Assembly: GCA_900549215.1 (NCBI GenBank)
Contig: URNJ01000015.1
Coordinates: forward strand, 1 to 20,041
Length of the DNA stretch: 20,041 nt
From: an uncultured Collinsella sp.
GTDB taxonomy: Bacteria > Actinomycetota > Coriobacteriia > Coriobacteriales > Coriobacteriaceae
Direction of reading: 5' to 3'
How positions within the stretch are numbered: position 1 is the first letter of the stretch; each line of letters starts with the position of its first letter. This document shows positions 8,801-15,446 of the stretch, one piece after another. A model generated the notes under the pieces. The model did no database searches. It was not told the DNA's origin and saw only the letters and a program-made list of their open reading frames with translations. The translations under genes were made by a program, and so were the position numbers.

Positions 8801-9269
8801 GTCCGCTCTTGGTTTTACCCTGAGCGGTCGTGTAGGAGTAGGTGCCGTCGACATGGGTAGTGCCGTTGAGCATCCATACGGCAAGCTGGGTGGCGGCGCG
8901 GGCGCGATCGGGTGAAAGATGGTAACCGCCAAACGACGTGGTGGTTGGATATCCGTGACAAACGATTGCCGCGAACTCGTCGTCGAGCCACACCCAGCCT
9001 TGATCAAAGTTGAGCCATGGGCCGCCCGGTTTGGTGGGGCCGGGGCGCTCCTGGTTCATGCAGTAGGCAATCGAGGTGTCTTGAGCTTCATACTTGCCGA
9101 TGAAGAAGGGTCCACAATCATCGCTAATAGTGCGGAAGCCGAGCTGGTCGTAGCCATCGACGGCAAATGCGGCTCCCGGTGCCAGGCAGCCGAAAAGCAG
9201 GAAGAGGAGCAGGAGCAGCGGACCTGTTGCGATTGCGCTGTGGACAGAGTGCGTGGGTGCGTTGGACAT
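5838..9269 (-). CDS. LPXTG cell-wall adhesin: thioester domain plus SpaA/Cna-B repeats
   Basis: A 1143-residue surface protein starting at ATG 9269 (AAGGAG, five-base spacer). Residues 1-36 are a signal peptide ending AFA. Residues about 40-215 look like a thioester domain: Cys70 in IAYCMNQ and Gln128 in TQLAVWML are the expected partners of an internal Cys-Gln thioester, which lets such adhesins bond covalently to host amines. Six prealbumin-like (SpaA/Cna-B) domains follow at about 215-300, 305-400, 408-525, 532-625, 640-745 and 750-835. Several have the K-x-D start and the E-box (VETKAPAGY, YESKAPEGY, VVETQAPAGF) used for Lys-Asn isopeptide bonds. A less familiar domain (about 840-1100) precedes LPATG at 1108-1112, a hydrophobic helix and the basic tail PKKR, the sortase sorting signal. 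It is monocistronic, with no sortase or pilin neighbours, so it is more likely a stand-alone adhesin than a pilus subunit. Confidence 0.9.
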   Translation of the reverse strand: MSNAPTHSVHSAIATGPLLLLLFLLFGCLAPGAAFAVDGYDQLGFRTISDDCGPFFIGKYEAQDTSIAYCMNQERPGPTKPGGPWLNFDQGWVWLDDEFAAIVCHGYPTTTSFGGYHLSPDRARAATQLAVWMLNGTTHVDGTYSYTTAQGKTKSGHFTADNEVVAAARWLHDSAKSGSIKAAPHRARRYLGAVSGGSKRQDMLYVLPAVSVSFQKQSANTVITSGNNTYQFTGATFDIFESASGARVGTIKMDSNGRAQATLLPNTAYYLVETKAPAGYVPRRDRIAFTTGNDGGRVAIDEQPGTINLRIVKLDAATNAGPQVGSSLAGAEFTCVSQSTPGWAQILTTDESGRATLADVPLGTFTIYESKAPEGYLPSNDSWTYTVGADQLGDSGVVEIESRISDIPIAFDLEISKFKDYGNSDQSGLEQPAGGVVFEVVSNSSQQVVGTLTTNIYGFASTKDQPEAWFGTGKRPAGVHGAVPYDRASYTIREVPETVPEGFKRAGEWTVGANQISDGAELQYIVDNHALSTHLQIVKRDAQTGASVPLAGFTFQLLDSNHEPVSQTCWYPAHNVMDTFTTDATGTVTLPESLMPGTYYVRETSAKEPYLVGEEIEVNIPADMNLTPVAIASYYDHAATGNIRIVKTDAVDGSSLAGAVFEIRASGDIVRPDGSIAALDGETVATVTTDETGEARADNLPLGSGTARYEVVETQAPAGFLLDQTTHIVDLTYADQKTPVVEARLNVSDDYTKVDISKVDASGEQEVEGAQLTLYGPDKTEIDSWTSSDKPHRVEHLAPGTYSLREMMSPRTYDLAEEITFEIKDTGEVQSVAMKDAPIEIKGQVDKRQKLVQPIEKGLLANGDGKNRAAMQTNTDGLFSYTIDARNDSTTWVDEFTITDDLECAEDDTARFVSIETPVAIGDLNGLCNVWYRTTPLDSTDVDEPANATLDDGHENPWLESDEVRESLGEDCRLVDYDGWHLWKADVSTTESTTLEAKELDLASNTVVTGIRIEYGAVAADFTTRSDADSWTRDDLKDEHDDLDDAKAILGTDARGAVVHMQATSAYTPQTALTNSARVDLCRNGGGDKLESHDEDSVIQRCTPPQDLPATGSVPIAACITALLTSGAAALWFARLRSIPKKR

Positions 9270-9523
9270 GGCTGCTCCTTATCCCTCGTGCGTCGCACGG
9301 GGAGGCTGCGACGCGTAGGATGAGGCTACCCCCGAGGTTCATGCGGGTAAGTACCGGAGCCTGACCAAAAGCTTGCCCAATTCCTGACAAATTGAGCTCA
9401 AATACAACAATCAAGCAAAAGTGCAGGTAGAAGATAAGGAGAACAGGAAGTCAAAGGTCCTCGTCTCCACAATTGACGCGATTTTCAAACGAATCTCCAC
9501 AGCTAAAACAAGTATCACCACCC
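9270..9523. other. AT-richer intergenic region upstream of the adhesin gene
   Basis: About 250 bases separate the adhesin start from the tRNA-Gly promoter. The adhesin promoter must lie here on the minus strand, but I found no -35/-10 pair I would trust. A short imperfect inverted repeat (CGTGCG/CGCACG) lies around 9288-9300, close to the ribosome site. No open frame looks coding. Confidence 0.4.
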
Positions 9524-9553
9524 TTGTATCGAACAAGACAACCGCGTTATACT
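9524..9553 (+). promoter_or_regulatory. Promoter of tRNA-Gly
   Basis: TTGTAT at 9524-9529 and TATACT at 9548-9553 are separated by 18 bases. The tRNA begins 14 bases after the -10, which suits initiation a few bases upstream of the mature 5' end. Confidence 0.75.
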
Positions 9554-9566
9554 AGCCAACACACAA

Positions 9567-9641
9567 GCGGGCATCGCCAAGTGGTAAGGCATCAGCTTCC
9601 CAAGCTGACACTCGCGGGTTCGAGTCCCGTTGCCCGCTCCA
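9567..9641 (+). tRNA. tRNA-Gly, anticodon CCC
   Basis: The sequence folds into a full cloverleaf. The acceptor GCGGGCA pairs with TGCCCGC. The D-arm GCC/GGC has AAGTGGTAA in its loop. The anticodon stem TCAGC/GCTGA holds the loop TTCCCAA, and the T-arm CGGG-TTCGAGT-CCCG is standard. The discriminator is T and the CCA end is encoded. A terminator follows directly. Confidence 0.95.
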
Positions 9642-9651
9642 TTCGAATTTC

Positions 9652-9684
9652 AGGCACGGTAACGTTTCGTTACCGTGCCTTTTT
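9652..9684 (+). terminator. Intrinsic terminator of tRNA-Gly
   Basis: A perfect 13-base stem (9652-9664 with 9668-9680) with a TTT loop is followed by TTTT. It starts 11 bases after the tRNA CCA end. Confidence 0.85.
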
Positions 9685-9695
9685 CAATAAAGTGC

Positions 9696-9832
9696 CGGGA
9701 CTCGAACCCGACAGGGTGCGAGCGTTAAATAAACGCGAAGCGTTTATAGCGAGCAGGCAAGGTCGCCGATAGGCGGCCGCAGCCGGTGCGGATTTGCGAA
9801 GCAAATACGCGGACGTCCCGTTGCCCGCTCCA
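9696..9832 (+). repeat. Structured tRNA-linked element behind tRNA-Gly
   Basis: Four parts follow the tRNA terminator. First, 9696-9710 is the exact reverse complement of the tRNA-Gly T-arm (9615-9629). Second, 9729-9747 is a hairpin with an 8-base stem and a GAA loop. Third, the palindrome GCGGCCGC (9773-9780) is followed by a second GAA-loop hairpin (9792-9806, extended by GCG/CGC outside one mismatch). Fourth, 9815-9832 is an exact 18-base copy of the tRNA 3' end including CCA (9624-9641). No protein is encoded here. The same order of parts recurs behind tRNA-Lys. It might be a miniature integrated element, attachment-site debris or an RNA structure; the sequence alone does not decide. Confidence 0.65.
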
Positions 9833-9884
9833 ATTTCAAAATGTTAGGTTAATGCCCGCTGCCCATACTTGCACCTGCGCACGG

Positions 9885-9890
9885 TACAAT
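9885..9890 (+). promoter_or_regulatory. Possible -10 box of purB
   Basis: TACAAT lies 44 bases ahead of the purB start, and the tRNA-Lys promoter uses the same hexamer. No matching -35 is seen at 16-18 bases upstream, so this is tentative. I see no PurR box or purine riboswitch in this leader. Confidence 0.35.
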
Positions 9891-9934
9891 GGTTGGGTTA
9901 CGACCAACGTGCCAATAACCAAAAAGGAGCCGCT

Positions 9935-11281
9935 ATGATCGATCGCTATACCCGCCCGGAGATGGGACACATCTTCTCCCTCGAGAACAAGTACGCCATT
10001 TGGCAGGAGATCGAGGTTCTGGCCTGCGAGGCCCAGGCGGAGCTCGGCAAGATCGGTATTTCCAAAGACGAGGCCCAGTGGATCCGCGACCATGCCAACT
10101 TTGAGAAGGCGAAGGTCGATGAGATCGAGGAAGTCACGCGCCACGACGTCATTGCCTTCCTGACCAACATGAAGGAATACATCGATGCCGATGTTCCCGA
10201 GGGCGACCCCAAGCCCAGCCGCTGGGTTCACTATGGCATGACCAGCTCCGATCTGGGCGACACAGCCCTGTGCTACCAGCTCACCCAGGCCTGTGACCTG
10301 ATTATCGAGGACGTCAAGAAGCTCGGCGAGATTTGCAAGCGTCGCGCTTTCGAGGAACGCAATACGCTCTGTGCCGGCCGCACTCATGGCATCCACGCCG
10401 AGCCGATGACCTTCGGCATGAAGTTTGGCTCTTGGGCCTGGGAGCTCAAGCGCGATCTGGATCGTCTTGAGGACGCCCGCAAGAACGTTGCCTTTGGTGC
10501 CATCTCGGGCGCTGTCGGCACGTACAGCTCCATCGAGCCGTTTGTCGAGGAATATGTCTGCGAGCACCTGGGCCTGGTTCACGACCCGCTGTCCACGCAG
10601 GTTATTAGCCGCGATCATCACGCCTACCTCGCCGGCGTTCTTGCCACCACCGCGGCCACCTGTGAGCGCATCGCTACCGAGGTCCGCAATCTGCAGAAGA
10701 CCGATACACTCGAGGCCGAGGAACCGTTCCGTAAGGGTCAAAAGGGCAGCTCCGCCATGCCGCACAAGCGCAACCCCATCACCATGGAGAAGGTCTGCGG
10801 CCTGTCGCGCGTCGTGAAGGCCAACGCGCAGGTTGCCTTCGACAACGTCGCCCTGTGGCACGAGCGTGACATTTCGCACTCCTCTGCCGAGCGCGTCGCC
10901 CAGGCCGATAGCTTCATCGCGCTCGACCACATGTTCCAGTGCCTCATCCGCGTTATCGACGGCCTGCAGCTGTATCCCGCTCGCATGATGGCCAACCTCA
11001 ACAAGACGCGCGGCCTCATCTTCTCCTCCAAGGTGCTGCTCGCCCTCGTCGACACGGGCATCACCCGCGAGGACGCGTACGCCATTGTGCAGGAGAACGC
11101 CATGGCAACCTGGCACGAGGTACAGGATTGTGTCTCCGGCCCCACCTTTAAGGAGCGTCTCGAGGCCGACCCGCGCTGCACCGTCAGCCAGGAGAAGCTC
11201 GACGAGATCTTTGATCCGTGGGACTTCCTCACCCGTATCGACACAGTCTTTGATCGTCTGGAGCAGCTGAGCTTCGAGTAG
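9935..11281 (+). CDS. purB: Adenylosuccinate lyase
   Basis: A 448-residue cytoplasmic enzyme of the fumarase/aspartase superfamily. It splits fumarate from SAICAR, giving AICAR, and from adenylosuccinate, giving AMP, so it acts twice in purine synthesis. Visible motifs are HYGMTSSDLGDT (about 99-110, substrate binding), GRTHGIHAEP with the catalytic His151, and the superfamily signature GSSAMPHKRNP at 271-281, which carries the catalytic Ser on its flexible loop. The ATG at 9935 is set by AAAAAGGAG five bases upstream; an in-frame extension to 9869 lacks a ribosome site. It is transcribed alone, apart from purC, which makes the SAICAR substrate and lies about 4 kb downstream. The length is normal and I see nothing missing. 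Confidence 0.95.
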   Translation: MIDRYTRPEMGHIFSLENKYAIWQEIEVLACEAQAELGKIGISKDEAQWIRDHANFEKAKVDEIEEVTRHDVIAFLTNMKEYIDADVPEGDPKPSRWVHYGMTSSDLGDTALCYQLTQACDLIIEDVKKLGEICKRRAFEERNTLCAGRTHGIHAEPMTFGMKFGSWAWELKRDLDRLEDARKNVAFGAISGAVGTYSSIEPFVEEYVCEHLGLVHDPLSTQVISRDHHAYLAGVLATTAATCERIATEVRNLQKTDTLEAEEPFRKGQKGSSAMPHKRNPITMEKVCGLSRVVKANAQVAFDNVALWHERDISHSSAERVAQADSFIALDHMFQCLIRVIDGLQLYPARMMANLNKTRGLIFSSKVLLALVDTGITREDAYAIVQENAMATWHEVQDCVSGPTFKERLEADPRCTVSQEKLDEIFDPWDFLTRIDTVFDRLEQLSFE

Positions 11282-11307
11282 GTTCGGGCATAACGTTAGC
11301 TTTTTAG

Positions 11308-11345
11308 GGCGCTTTGCTGGTAATGTGTGTTGCCGGCAAAGCGCC
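11308..11345. terminator. Hairpin after purB, possible terminator
   Basis: A 13-base stem with one G-T pair (11308-11320 with 11333-11345) lies 27 bases beyond the purB stop. No T-tract follows on the plus strand, so it may be a 3'-end stabiliser or a weak terminator. Confidence 0.45.
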
Positions 11346-11348
11346 TCG

Positions 11349-11377
11349 TTGCATTTAGGGAAAGACGGGGATAATAG
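11349..11377 (+). promoter_or_regulatory. Candidate promoter of the TSCPD-lipoprotein operon
   Basis: TTGCAT at 11349-11354 is followed by GATAAT (11370-11375, spacer 15) or TAATAG (11372-11377, spacer 17), about 33 bases ahead of the TSCPD start. The spacing is right for one box and the match better for the other. Confidence 0.4.
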
Positions 11378-11409
11378 TCGTCTCGAATAACATTCTGAGA
11401 GGGGATCGC

Positions 11410-11673
11410 ATGATTTCGTTTGATTACAAGCCTCAGGGCGTGTGTGCTCGCAATATTCACCTTGACCTTTCCGATGACGGCAACAAGGTGATGGGCGTTG
11501 AGTTTACCGGCGGCTGCGACGGCAATCTCAAGGCTATCTCCAAGCTGGTCGAGGGCGCTCCTGCCGATCGCGTAATCGAGGTTCTCGCCGGTAATACCTG
11601 CGGTATGAAAAAGACCTCCTGCGCCGACCAGCTTACACGCGCTATCGAGGCCGCTCGCGCCGAGATCGCCTAA
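11410..11673 (+). CDS. TSCPD-domain small protein
   Basis: An 87-residue protein that fills the whole TSCPD domain family of about this size. It has the typical EFTGGCDGNLKAIS segment (about 31-44) and the name-giving TSCADQL near residues 69-75, with Ala where the family often has Pro. Four cysteines (12, 36, 64, 71) sit in conserved-looking places, which hints at a metal site or thiol chemistry. In larger proteins this domain is found at the C-terminus of vitamin-B12-dependent ribonucleotide reductases, but the role of the stand-alone form is unknown to me. GAGAGGGG precedes the ATG. Its stop overlaps the start of the next gene as TAATG, so the two are translationally coupled. Confidence 0.8.
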   Translation: MISFDYKPQGVCARNIHLDLSDDGNKVMGVEFTGGCDGNLKAISKLVEGAPADRVIEVLAGNTCGMKKTSCADQLTRAIEAARAEIA

Positions 11674-12884
11674 TGGGTATCGCCGATCACATCAAGAACG
11701 GAATATCGCGTCGCGGCTTTGTACTCGGTGGGGCTGCCGCGGGCGCTGCCACGGTGCTTGCCGGATGCTCGAAAAAAACGGGCACCAGCGATGATGCCGC
11801 CGGTGAGCCGCAGGTTATCAAGGACGATTCCAAAATCATCTCGATTACGGATGAGTACGAGGCAGTCGACATCGATCTTGAGCCGGCGGCGTCGTGGACG
11901 CTGCCGCTGGGTACGCTGCTGTACTACTGCGACGGCGATTACGCCGCGGCGATGATGGCGCCCGCATCGGCACTGCACGCCAACACACTCGGTGTGCTCA
12001 ACCTGGGCGATGGCTCGCTTACCACATTAATCGAAGATCCTGTCGAGGGCACGGGATATGCATTCTACGATGTCCGTGCCGGCGACGGCGTATTCGCGTG
12101 GGTTGAGATGAACTTTGCCAATTCATCGTGGAAGCTCTACGCTCAAAATCTGTCGGGCGCTTCGCTCTCTGGCGATGTGGCTGAGCTCGATCGAGGTGGC
12201 AAGGACTATGATCCGCCACTGTTTACGGCGTTCGGGTCATCGGTTATCTGGTATAAAATGCCTTCGGCAGGCGGCAATAAAACGAGTAGTGATTCGTTTT
12301 GCTATCGTCGCTCGCTTGATGAATCCAAGGCCGAGGTAATTTGGAAATCGACGGGCCGCTTTGCATCGGCCCCGCGCGCGAGCGACGGCATTTTGACCAT
12401 CTCGCCGCGTGTCCGCAACGACGAGGGCGTCTACTACGGCATAACGGCAATCGATCTGACCGACGGCAACAACACCAAGCGTGCCCAGCTGGTCCTCCCT
12501 TCGTCAGTTTCGCCTTTCGAGGCCGTATATATGGGCGATACCTTCGTGTTTTCTATCGAGGCGGCCTATAGTGGCGTGGGCAGCCTGGGCAATATGGGCA
12601 CGTATATCGGTAATGAGGGAGGGCCGTACCTCTTCCTGTCACGCGAGCCGCTCGCATGTGCGGCTGGCAAGAAGAATAAATACCTTGTTAAGGTACAGGC
12701 GTCGCATTTCCTGATCGACACCTCTGCCAAGACCTATGGCTCACTGCTGTCGCCCGACCGCGCTTTGGAGTATGGCGATTATCCAGCTACGGCGGGAAAA
12801 TCGGACTCATTCCTTACGTACGCCACGGTGCGCAACAGCCAGGGTATACCAGAGACGGTCACTGCACGCCTATTCTCTCTTTAA
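11673..12884 (+). CDS. Tat-exported lipoprotein, function unknown
   Basis: A 403-residue protein with a textbook Tat-lipoprotein leader: twin arginines at 13-14 in ISRRGFVLGG, a weak hydrophobic Ala/Gly stretch, and the lipobox LAGC with the lipidated Cys at 32. The mature part has no motif I recognise. It is rich in short beta-strand-like stretches with Trp, Tyr and Gly-Asp turns (for example GVFAWVEMN, SSVIWYKMP, GVYYGITAIDL, TFVFSIEAAYS), in keeping with a beta-propeller or similar all-beta fold displayed on the outer face of the membrane. Use of Tat implies that it folds, or binds a cofactor, before export. Its ATG shares the TAATG overlap with the TSCPD gene. Confidence 0.7.
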   Translation: MGIADHIKNGISRRGFVLGGAAAGAATVLAGCSKKTGTSDDAAGEPQVIKDDSKIISITDEYEAVDIDLEPAASWTLPLGTLLYYCDGDYAAAMMAPASALHANTLGVLNLGDGSLTTLIEDPVEGTGYAFYDVRAGDGVFAWVEMNFANSSWKLYAQNLSGASLSGDVAELDRGGKDYDPPLFTAFGSSVIWYKMPSAGGNKTSSDSFCYRRSLDESKAEVIWKSTGRFASAPRASDGILTISPRVRNDEGVYYGITAIDLTDGNNTKRAQLVLPSSVSPFEAVYMGDTFVFSIEAAYSGVGSLGNMGTYIGNEGGPYLFLSREPLACAAGKKNKYLVKVQASHFLIDTSAKTYGSLLSPDRALEYGDYPATAGKSDSFLTYATVRNSQGIPETVTARLFSL

Positions 12885-12943
12885 GCTTAGAGGGGTTAAA
12901 AAGGCGCCAACAGGGGAATAAGCGCGTTGTAATTGTGAGTACC

Positions 12944-12982
12944 GCCCGCCGAGCTGCCGCGTCATAGCGGCATCCGGCGGGC
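12944..12982. terminator. GC-rich hairpin between the lipoprotein gene and the response regulator
   Basis: GCCCGCCG (12944-12951) pairs with CGGCGGGC (12975-12982), and inside it TGCCGC pairs with GCGGCA. There is no T-tract, so termination is only a possibility. A possible -10 (TAAAAT, 12993-12998) for the response regulator follows directly, without a clear -35. Confidence 0.35.
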
Positions 12983-13037
12983 TCAGGTGCGTTAAAATGG
13001 GCTTGTTCTTAGCTAATTGAGACAGGGGGGCCGTGTT

Positions 13038-13760
13038 ATGGCTTCAGATGCAAAAAAGATTCTGCTGGTCGAGGATGAGAAGGCAATCCGTGACGCCGTC
13101 GCTGCCTATCTCGAGCGCGAAGGCTACTGGGTTGTGGGCGTCGGCGACGGCCAGTCCGCGATCGAGGAGTTCGAGAAGCATCAGTTCGACCTGGTCGTGC
13201 TCGACCTTATGCTCCCCAAGATTCCCGGCGAGCGCGTTTGCCGCACCATTCGCGATACCTCGGATGTCCCCATCATCATGCTGACGGCTAAGGGCGAGAT
13301 CGAGGACCGTATTATCGGTCTTGAGCTCGGCGCCGACGACTATCTGATTAAGCCGTTCTCGCCGCGCGAGCTCGTCGCCCGCGTTCGCGCTCTGTTCCGC
13401 CGTGCCCATCAGGCCGACGAGCCCGCCGTCGAGGTGCTCGACTTCGGCGATCTGGTCATCGATATCTCGGGCCACAAGATCTTGGTCGAGGGCAAGGAAG
13501 TCGATCTGACGGCTTCCGAGTTCAAGCTGCTCACCACGCTTGCCCGCCATCCCGGCCGTGTGTATAACCGCATGGAGCTGGTCGAGAAAGTGCTCGGGTA
13601 TGACTTTGAGGGCTATGAGCGCACCATCGATAGCCACGTGAAGAATCTTCGCGCCAAGCTGGGCGATGATCCTAAGAAGCCCAAGTGGCTCTACACCGTC
13701 CATGGTGTCGGCTATCGCTTCGAGGCTCCGGCCAAGACCGATAAGTCGGACGAGAAATAG
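13038..13760 (+). CDS. OmpR-family response regulator
   Basis: A 240-residue two-component regulator. The receiver domain (about 6-122) has the acidic pair in LLVEDE, the phosphoacceptor Asp56 in VVLDLMLP, Thr83 in MLTAKG and Lys105 in DDYLIKPFSP. The winged-helix DNA-binding domain (about 136-232) shows DLTASEFKLL, RVYNRMELVEKV, RTIDSHVKNLRAKLG and the C-terminal hairpin YTVHGVGYRF. This is the layout of RegX3/PhoP-type regulators. I chose ATG 13038, preceded by a G-rich ribosome site; an in-frame TTG at 13017 is less likely. The sensor kinase starts 11 bases after its stop, so they form an operon. The stimulus cannot be read from the sequence. Confidence 0.9.
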   Translation: MASDAKKILLVEDEKAIRDAVAAYLEREGYWVVGVGDGQSAIEEFEKHQFDLVVLDLMLPKIPGERVCRTIRDTSDVPIIMLTAKGEIEDRIIGLELGADDYLIKPFSPRELVARVRALFRRAHQADEPAVEVLDFGDLVIDISGHKILVEGKEVDLTASEFKLLTTLARHPGRVYNRMELVEKVLGYDFEGYERTIDSHVKNLRAKLGDDPKKPKWLYTVHGVGYRFEAPAKTDKSDEK

Positions 13761-13771
13761 GGAAATCACAT

Positions 13772-15337
13772 ATGACACCTGCGCGCTTTGAAATCGGACA
13801 AAAGCACAAGCAGGAGAGCGAGGCGGGTTCCAAGGCTAGTTGGAACACGCCTCGTTCCGATTCACGGCCAACGATGAGCTATCCCTCGCGCATGGCACTT
13901 GCTTTTGCTCTGACATCGCTCATGACGGTATTGGTGCTGGTGGGCGTTGTCTCTGTTGTGTGGGGCACGGTCTTTTCGGATTACACACGCTCCAATATCG
14001 TCGAAATCGCAAATTCCGCTGCCGAGAAGTTGGCAACCTCATATGAGGAAAACGGCTCTTGGACCGCGGGAGAACTGCGCACGGTCGCAACGTCGAGTTT
14101 GGTTTCCGACGATCTGGGTATGCAGGTCGTCAATAAAAAGGGCATGATCGTTTATGACGATTCCTGGCCCTCGGCAAGCGCCACCGCCGATGTACGCGAA
14201 AACCAGGCTACGACCGACGACACGAGCGGCAAGAGGGCATCGCATAGCCCGGTCTCGTCTGCTCCAACCGACTCCGATAGCGTTGCTAACGTCGAGATTG
14301 TAACGTCTTCCGGCGAGCATGTCGGACAGGTAAAGCTGTGGGCCATCGGCTCCGACGCGCTGCTCACCAAGGCGGACTCTGCGTTTAGGGAGAAGACCTT
14401 TAACGCCATGGCCCTCGCCGCGGTTGTTGCAATCTGCATTTCGGTCGTTATCGGATCGCTCGTGTCGCGCATGCTCACCAAGCCGATTCATCGCATCACC
14501 AGTACCGCAAAGCAAATCCGTGACGGCGACCTGTCGGCTCGCACGGGACTGCGCGGTGATGACGAGATCGATCAGCTGGGTGAGACCTTCGATGAGATGG
14601 CCACTTCGCTCGAGAAGGATATGAAACACGAGAAGCGCCTGACCTCAGACGTTGCACACGAGCTTCGCACACCGCTTATGGCCATGCTCGCAACGGTCGA
14701 GGCCATGCAAGACGGCGTGTACCCCACCGACGACGAGCACCTGGAGACGGTCGCTTCCGAGACGCGTCGCCTGGCTCGTCTGGTGCAGCAGATGCTCGAC
14801 CTGTCGCGCATGGAAAACAGCACGGCTCCACTCAACCTTGAGCCGGTGGACATGGTTCCTTTCGTGCGTTCCATCGTCAATGCCCAGGAGCGCCTGTTTG
14901 TCGACCGCGATCTGCGCCTGCGTTTTGCGGATGAGACCCAGGGTCACGACGATGTCGTCGAGGCCGATCCCGACATGATCACGCAATGTGTTATCAACCT
15001 CATGAGCAACGCCATGCGCTACACCCCCGAGGGCGGTTGGGTCGTGGTGTCGGTGCTCAGTGACCGCAAGCACGTCAGCATTGCCGTTTCTGATACCGGC
15101 ATCGGTATTGCCAAGGACGATCTGTCGCGCATCTTCGGGCGGTTTTGGCGCGCCGATGCCAGCCGCGCCCGCGAAGCTGGCGGCCTGGGCGTTGGCCTCG
15201 CCGTGACCAAGCAGATCGTCGAGCGTCACCATGGCTACATATCCGTGGAGTCGGAGCTTGGAAAGGGTACGACTTTTACAATTCATCTGCCCCGCGAGCA
15301 CACGGCAGACGCGGCATCTACTACAATGGAGCACTAG
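13772..15337 (+). CDS. Membrane sensor histidine kinase
   Basis: A 521-residue partner of the response regulator just upstream. A hydrophilic N-terminus is followed by a membrane helix at about 42-66. An extracytoplasmic sensor region (about 67-210) contains a Ser/Thr/Asp-rich stretch near 133-172 that looks flexible. The second helix (about 212-232) leads into a HAMP domain (about 233-285, with LTKPIHRITSTAKQI and a late DEIDQLGETFDEM). The HisKA helix carries the phosphorylated His296 in SDVAHELRTPL. The ATPase domain has the N box NLMSNAMRYTPEG (Asn413), G1 DTGIGI (441-446), the F box FGRFWR and G2 GGLGVGLAVTK. All catalytic motifs are intact. The topology is that of BaeS/SenX3-like kinases responding to envelope signals. 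The start at 13772 has only a modest ribosome site, so coupling to the regulator gene is likely. Confidence 0.9.
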   Translation: MTPARFEIGQKHKQESEAGSKASWNTPRSDSRPTMSYPSRMALAFALTSLMTVLVLVGVVSVVWGTVFSDYTRSNIVEIANSAAEKLATSYEENGSWTAGELRTVATSSLVSDDLGMQVVNKKGMIVYDDSWPSASATADVRENQATTDDTSGKRASHSPVSSAPTDSDSVANVEIVTSSGEHVGQVKLWAIGSDALLTKADSAFREKTFNAMALAAVVAICISVVIGSLVSRMLTKPIHRITSTAKQIRDGDLSARTGLRGDDEIDQLGETFDEMATSLEKDMKHEKRLTSDVAHELRTPLMAMLATVEAMQDGVYPTDDEHLETVASETRRLARLVQQMLDLSRMENSTAPLNLEPVDMVPFVRSIVNAQERLFVDRDLRLRFADETQGHDDVVEADPDMITQCVINLMSNAMRYTPEGGWVVVSVLSDRKHVSIAVSDTGIGIAKDDLSRIFGRFWRADASRAREAGGLGVGLAVTKQIVERHHGYISVESELGKGTTFTIHLPREHTADAASTTMEH

Positions 15338-15395
15338 CTTTTCGCTATTCGGTGAAGGAGGGGCCGCGTCCCTGCCGCTCCGAGTTTGCGAAAAC

Positions 15396-15415
15396 ATGCG
15401 GGAAAGAACCCGCAT
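15396..15415. terminator. Small hairpin ahead of purC
   Basis: ATGCGGG (15396-15402) pairs with CCCGCAT (15409-15415) around AAAGAA, with AAAA-rich sequence before it and TTCTGT after it. It sits between the kinase stop and the purC ribosome site, so it is either a weak terminator or a leader hairpin of purC. Confidence 0.45.
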
Positions 15416-15446
15416 TTCTGTCGTATTTAGGTAAGGAGTGACTCAC

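Noticed and set aside
9836..11116. A 426-codon open frame antisense to purB
   Set aside because: purB is certain on the plus strand; the antisense frame is a codon-bias artefact.
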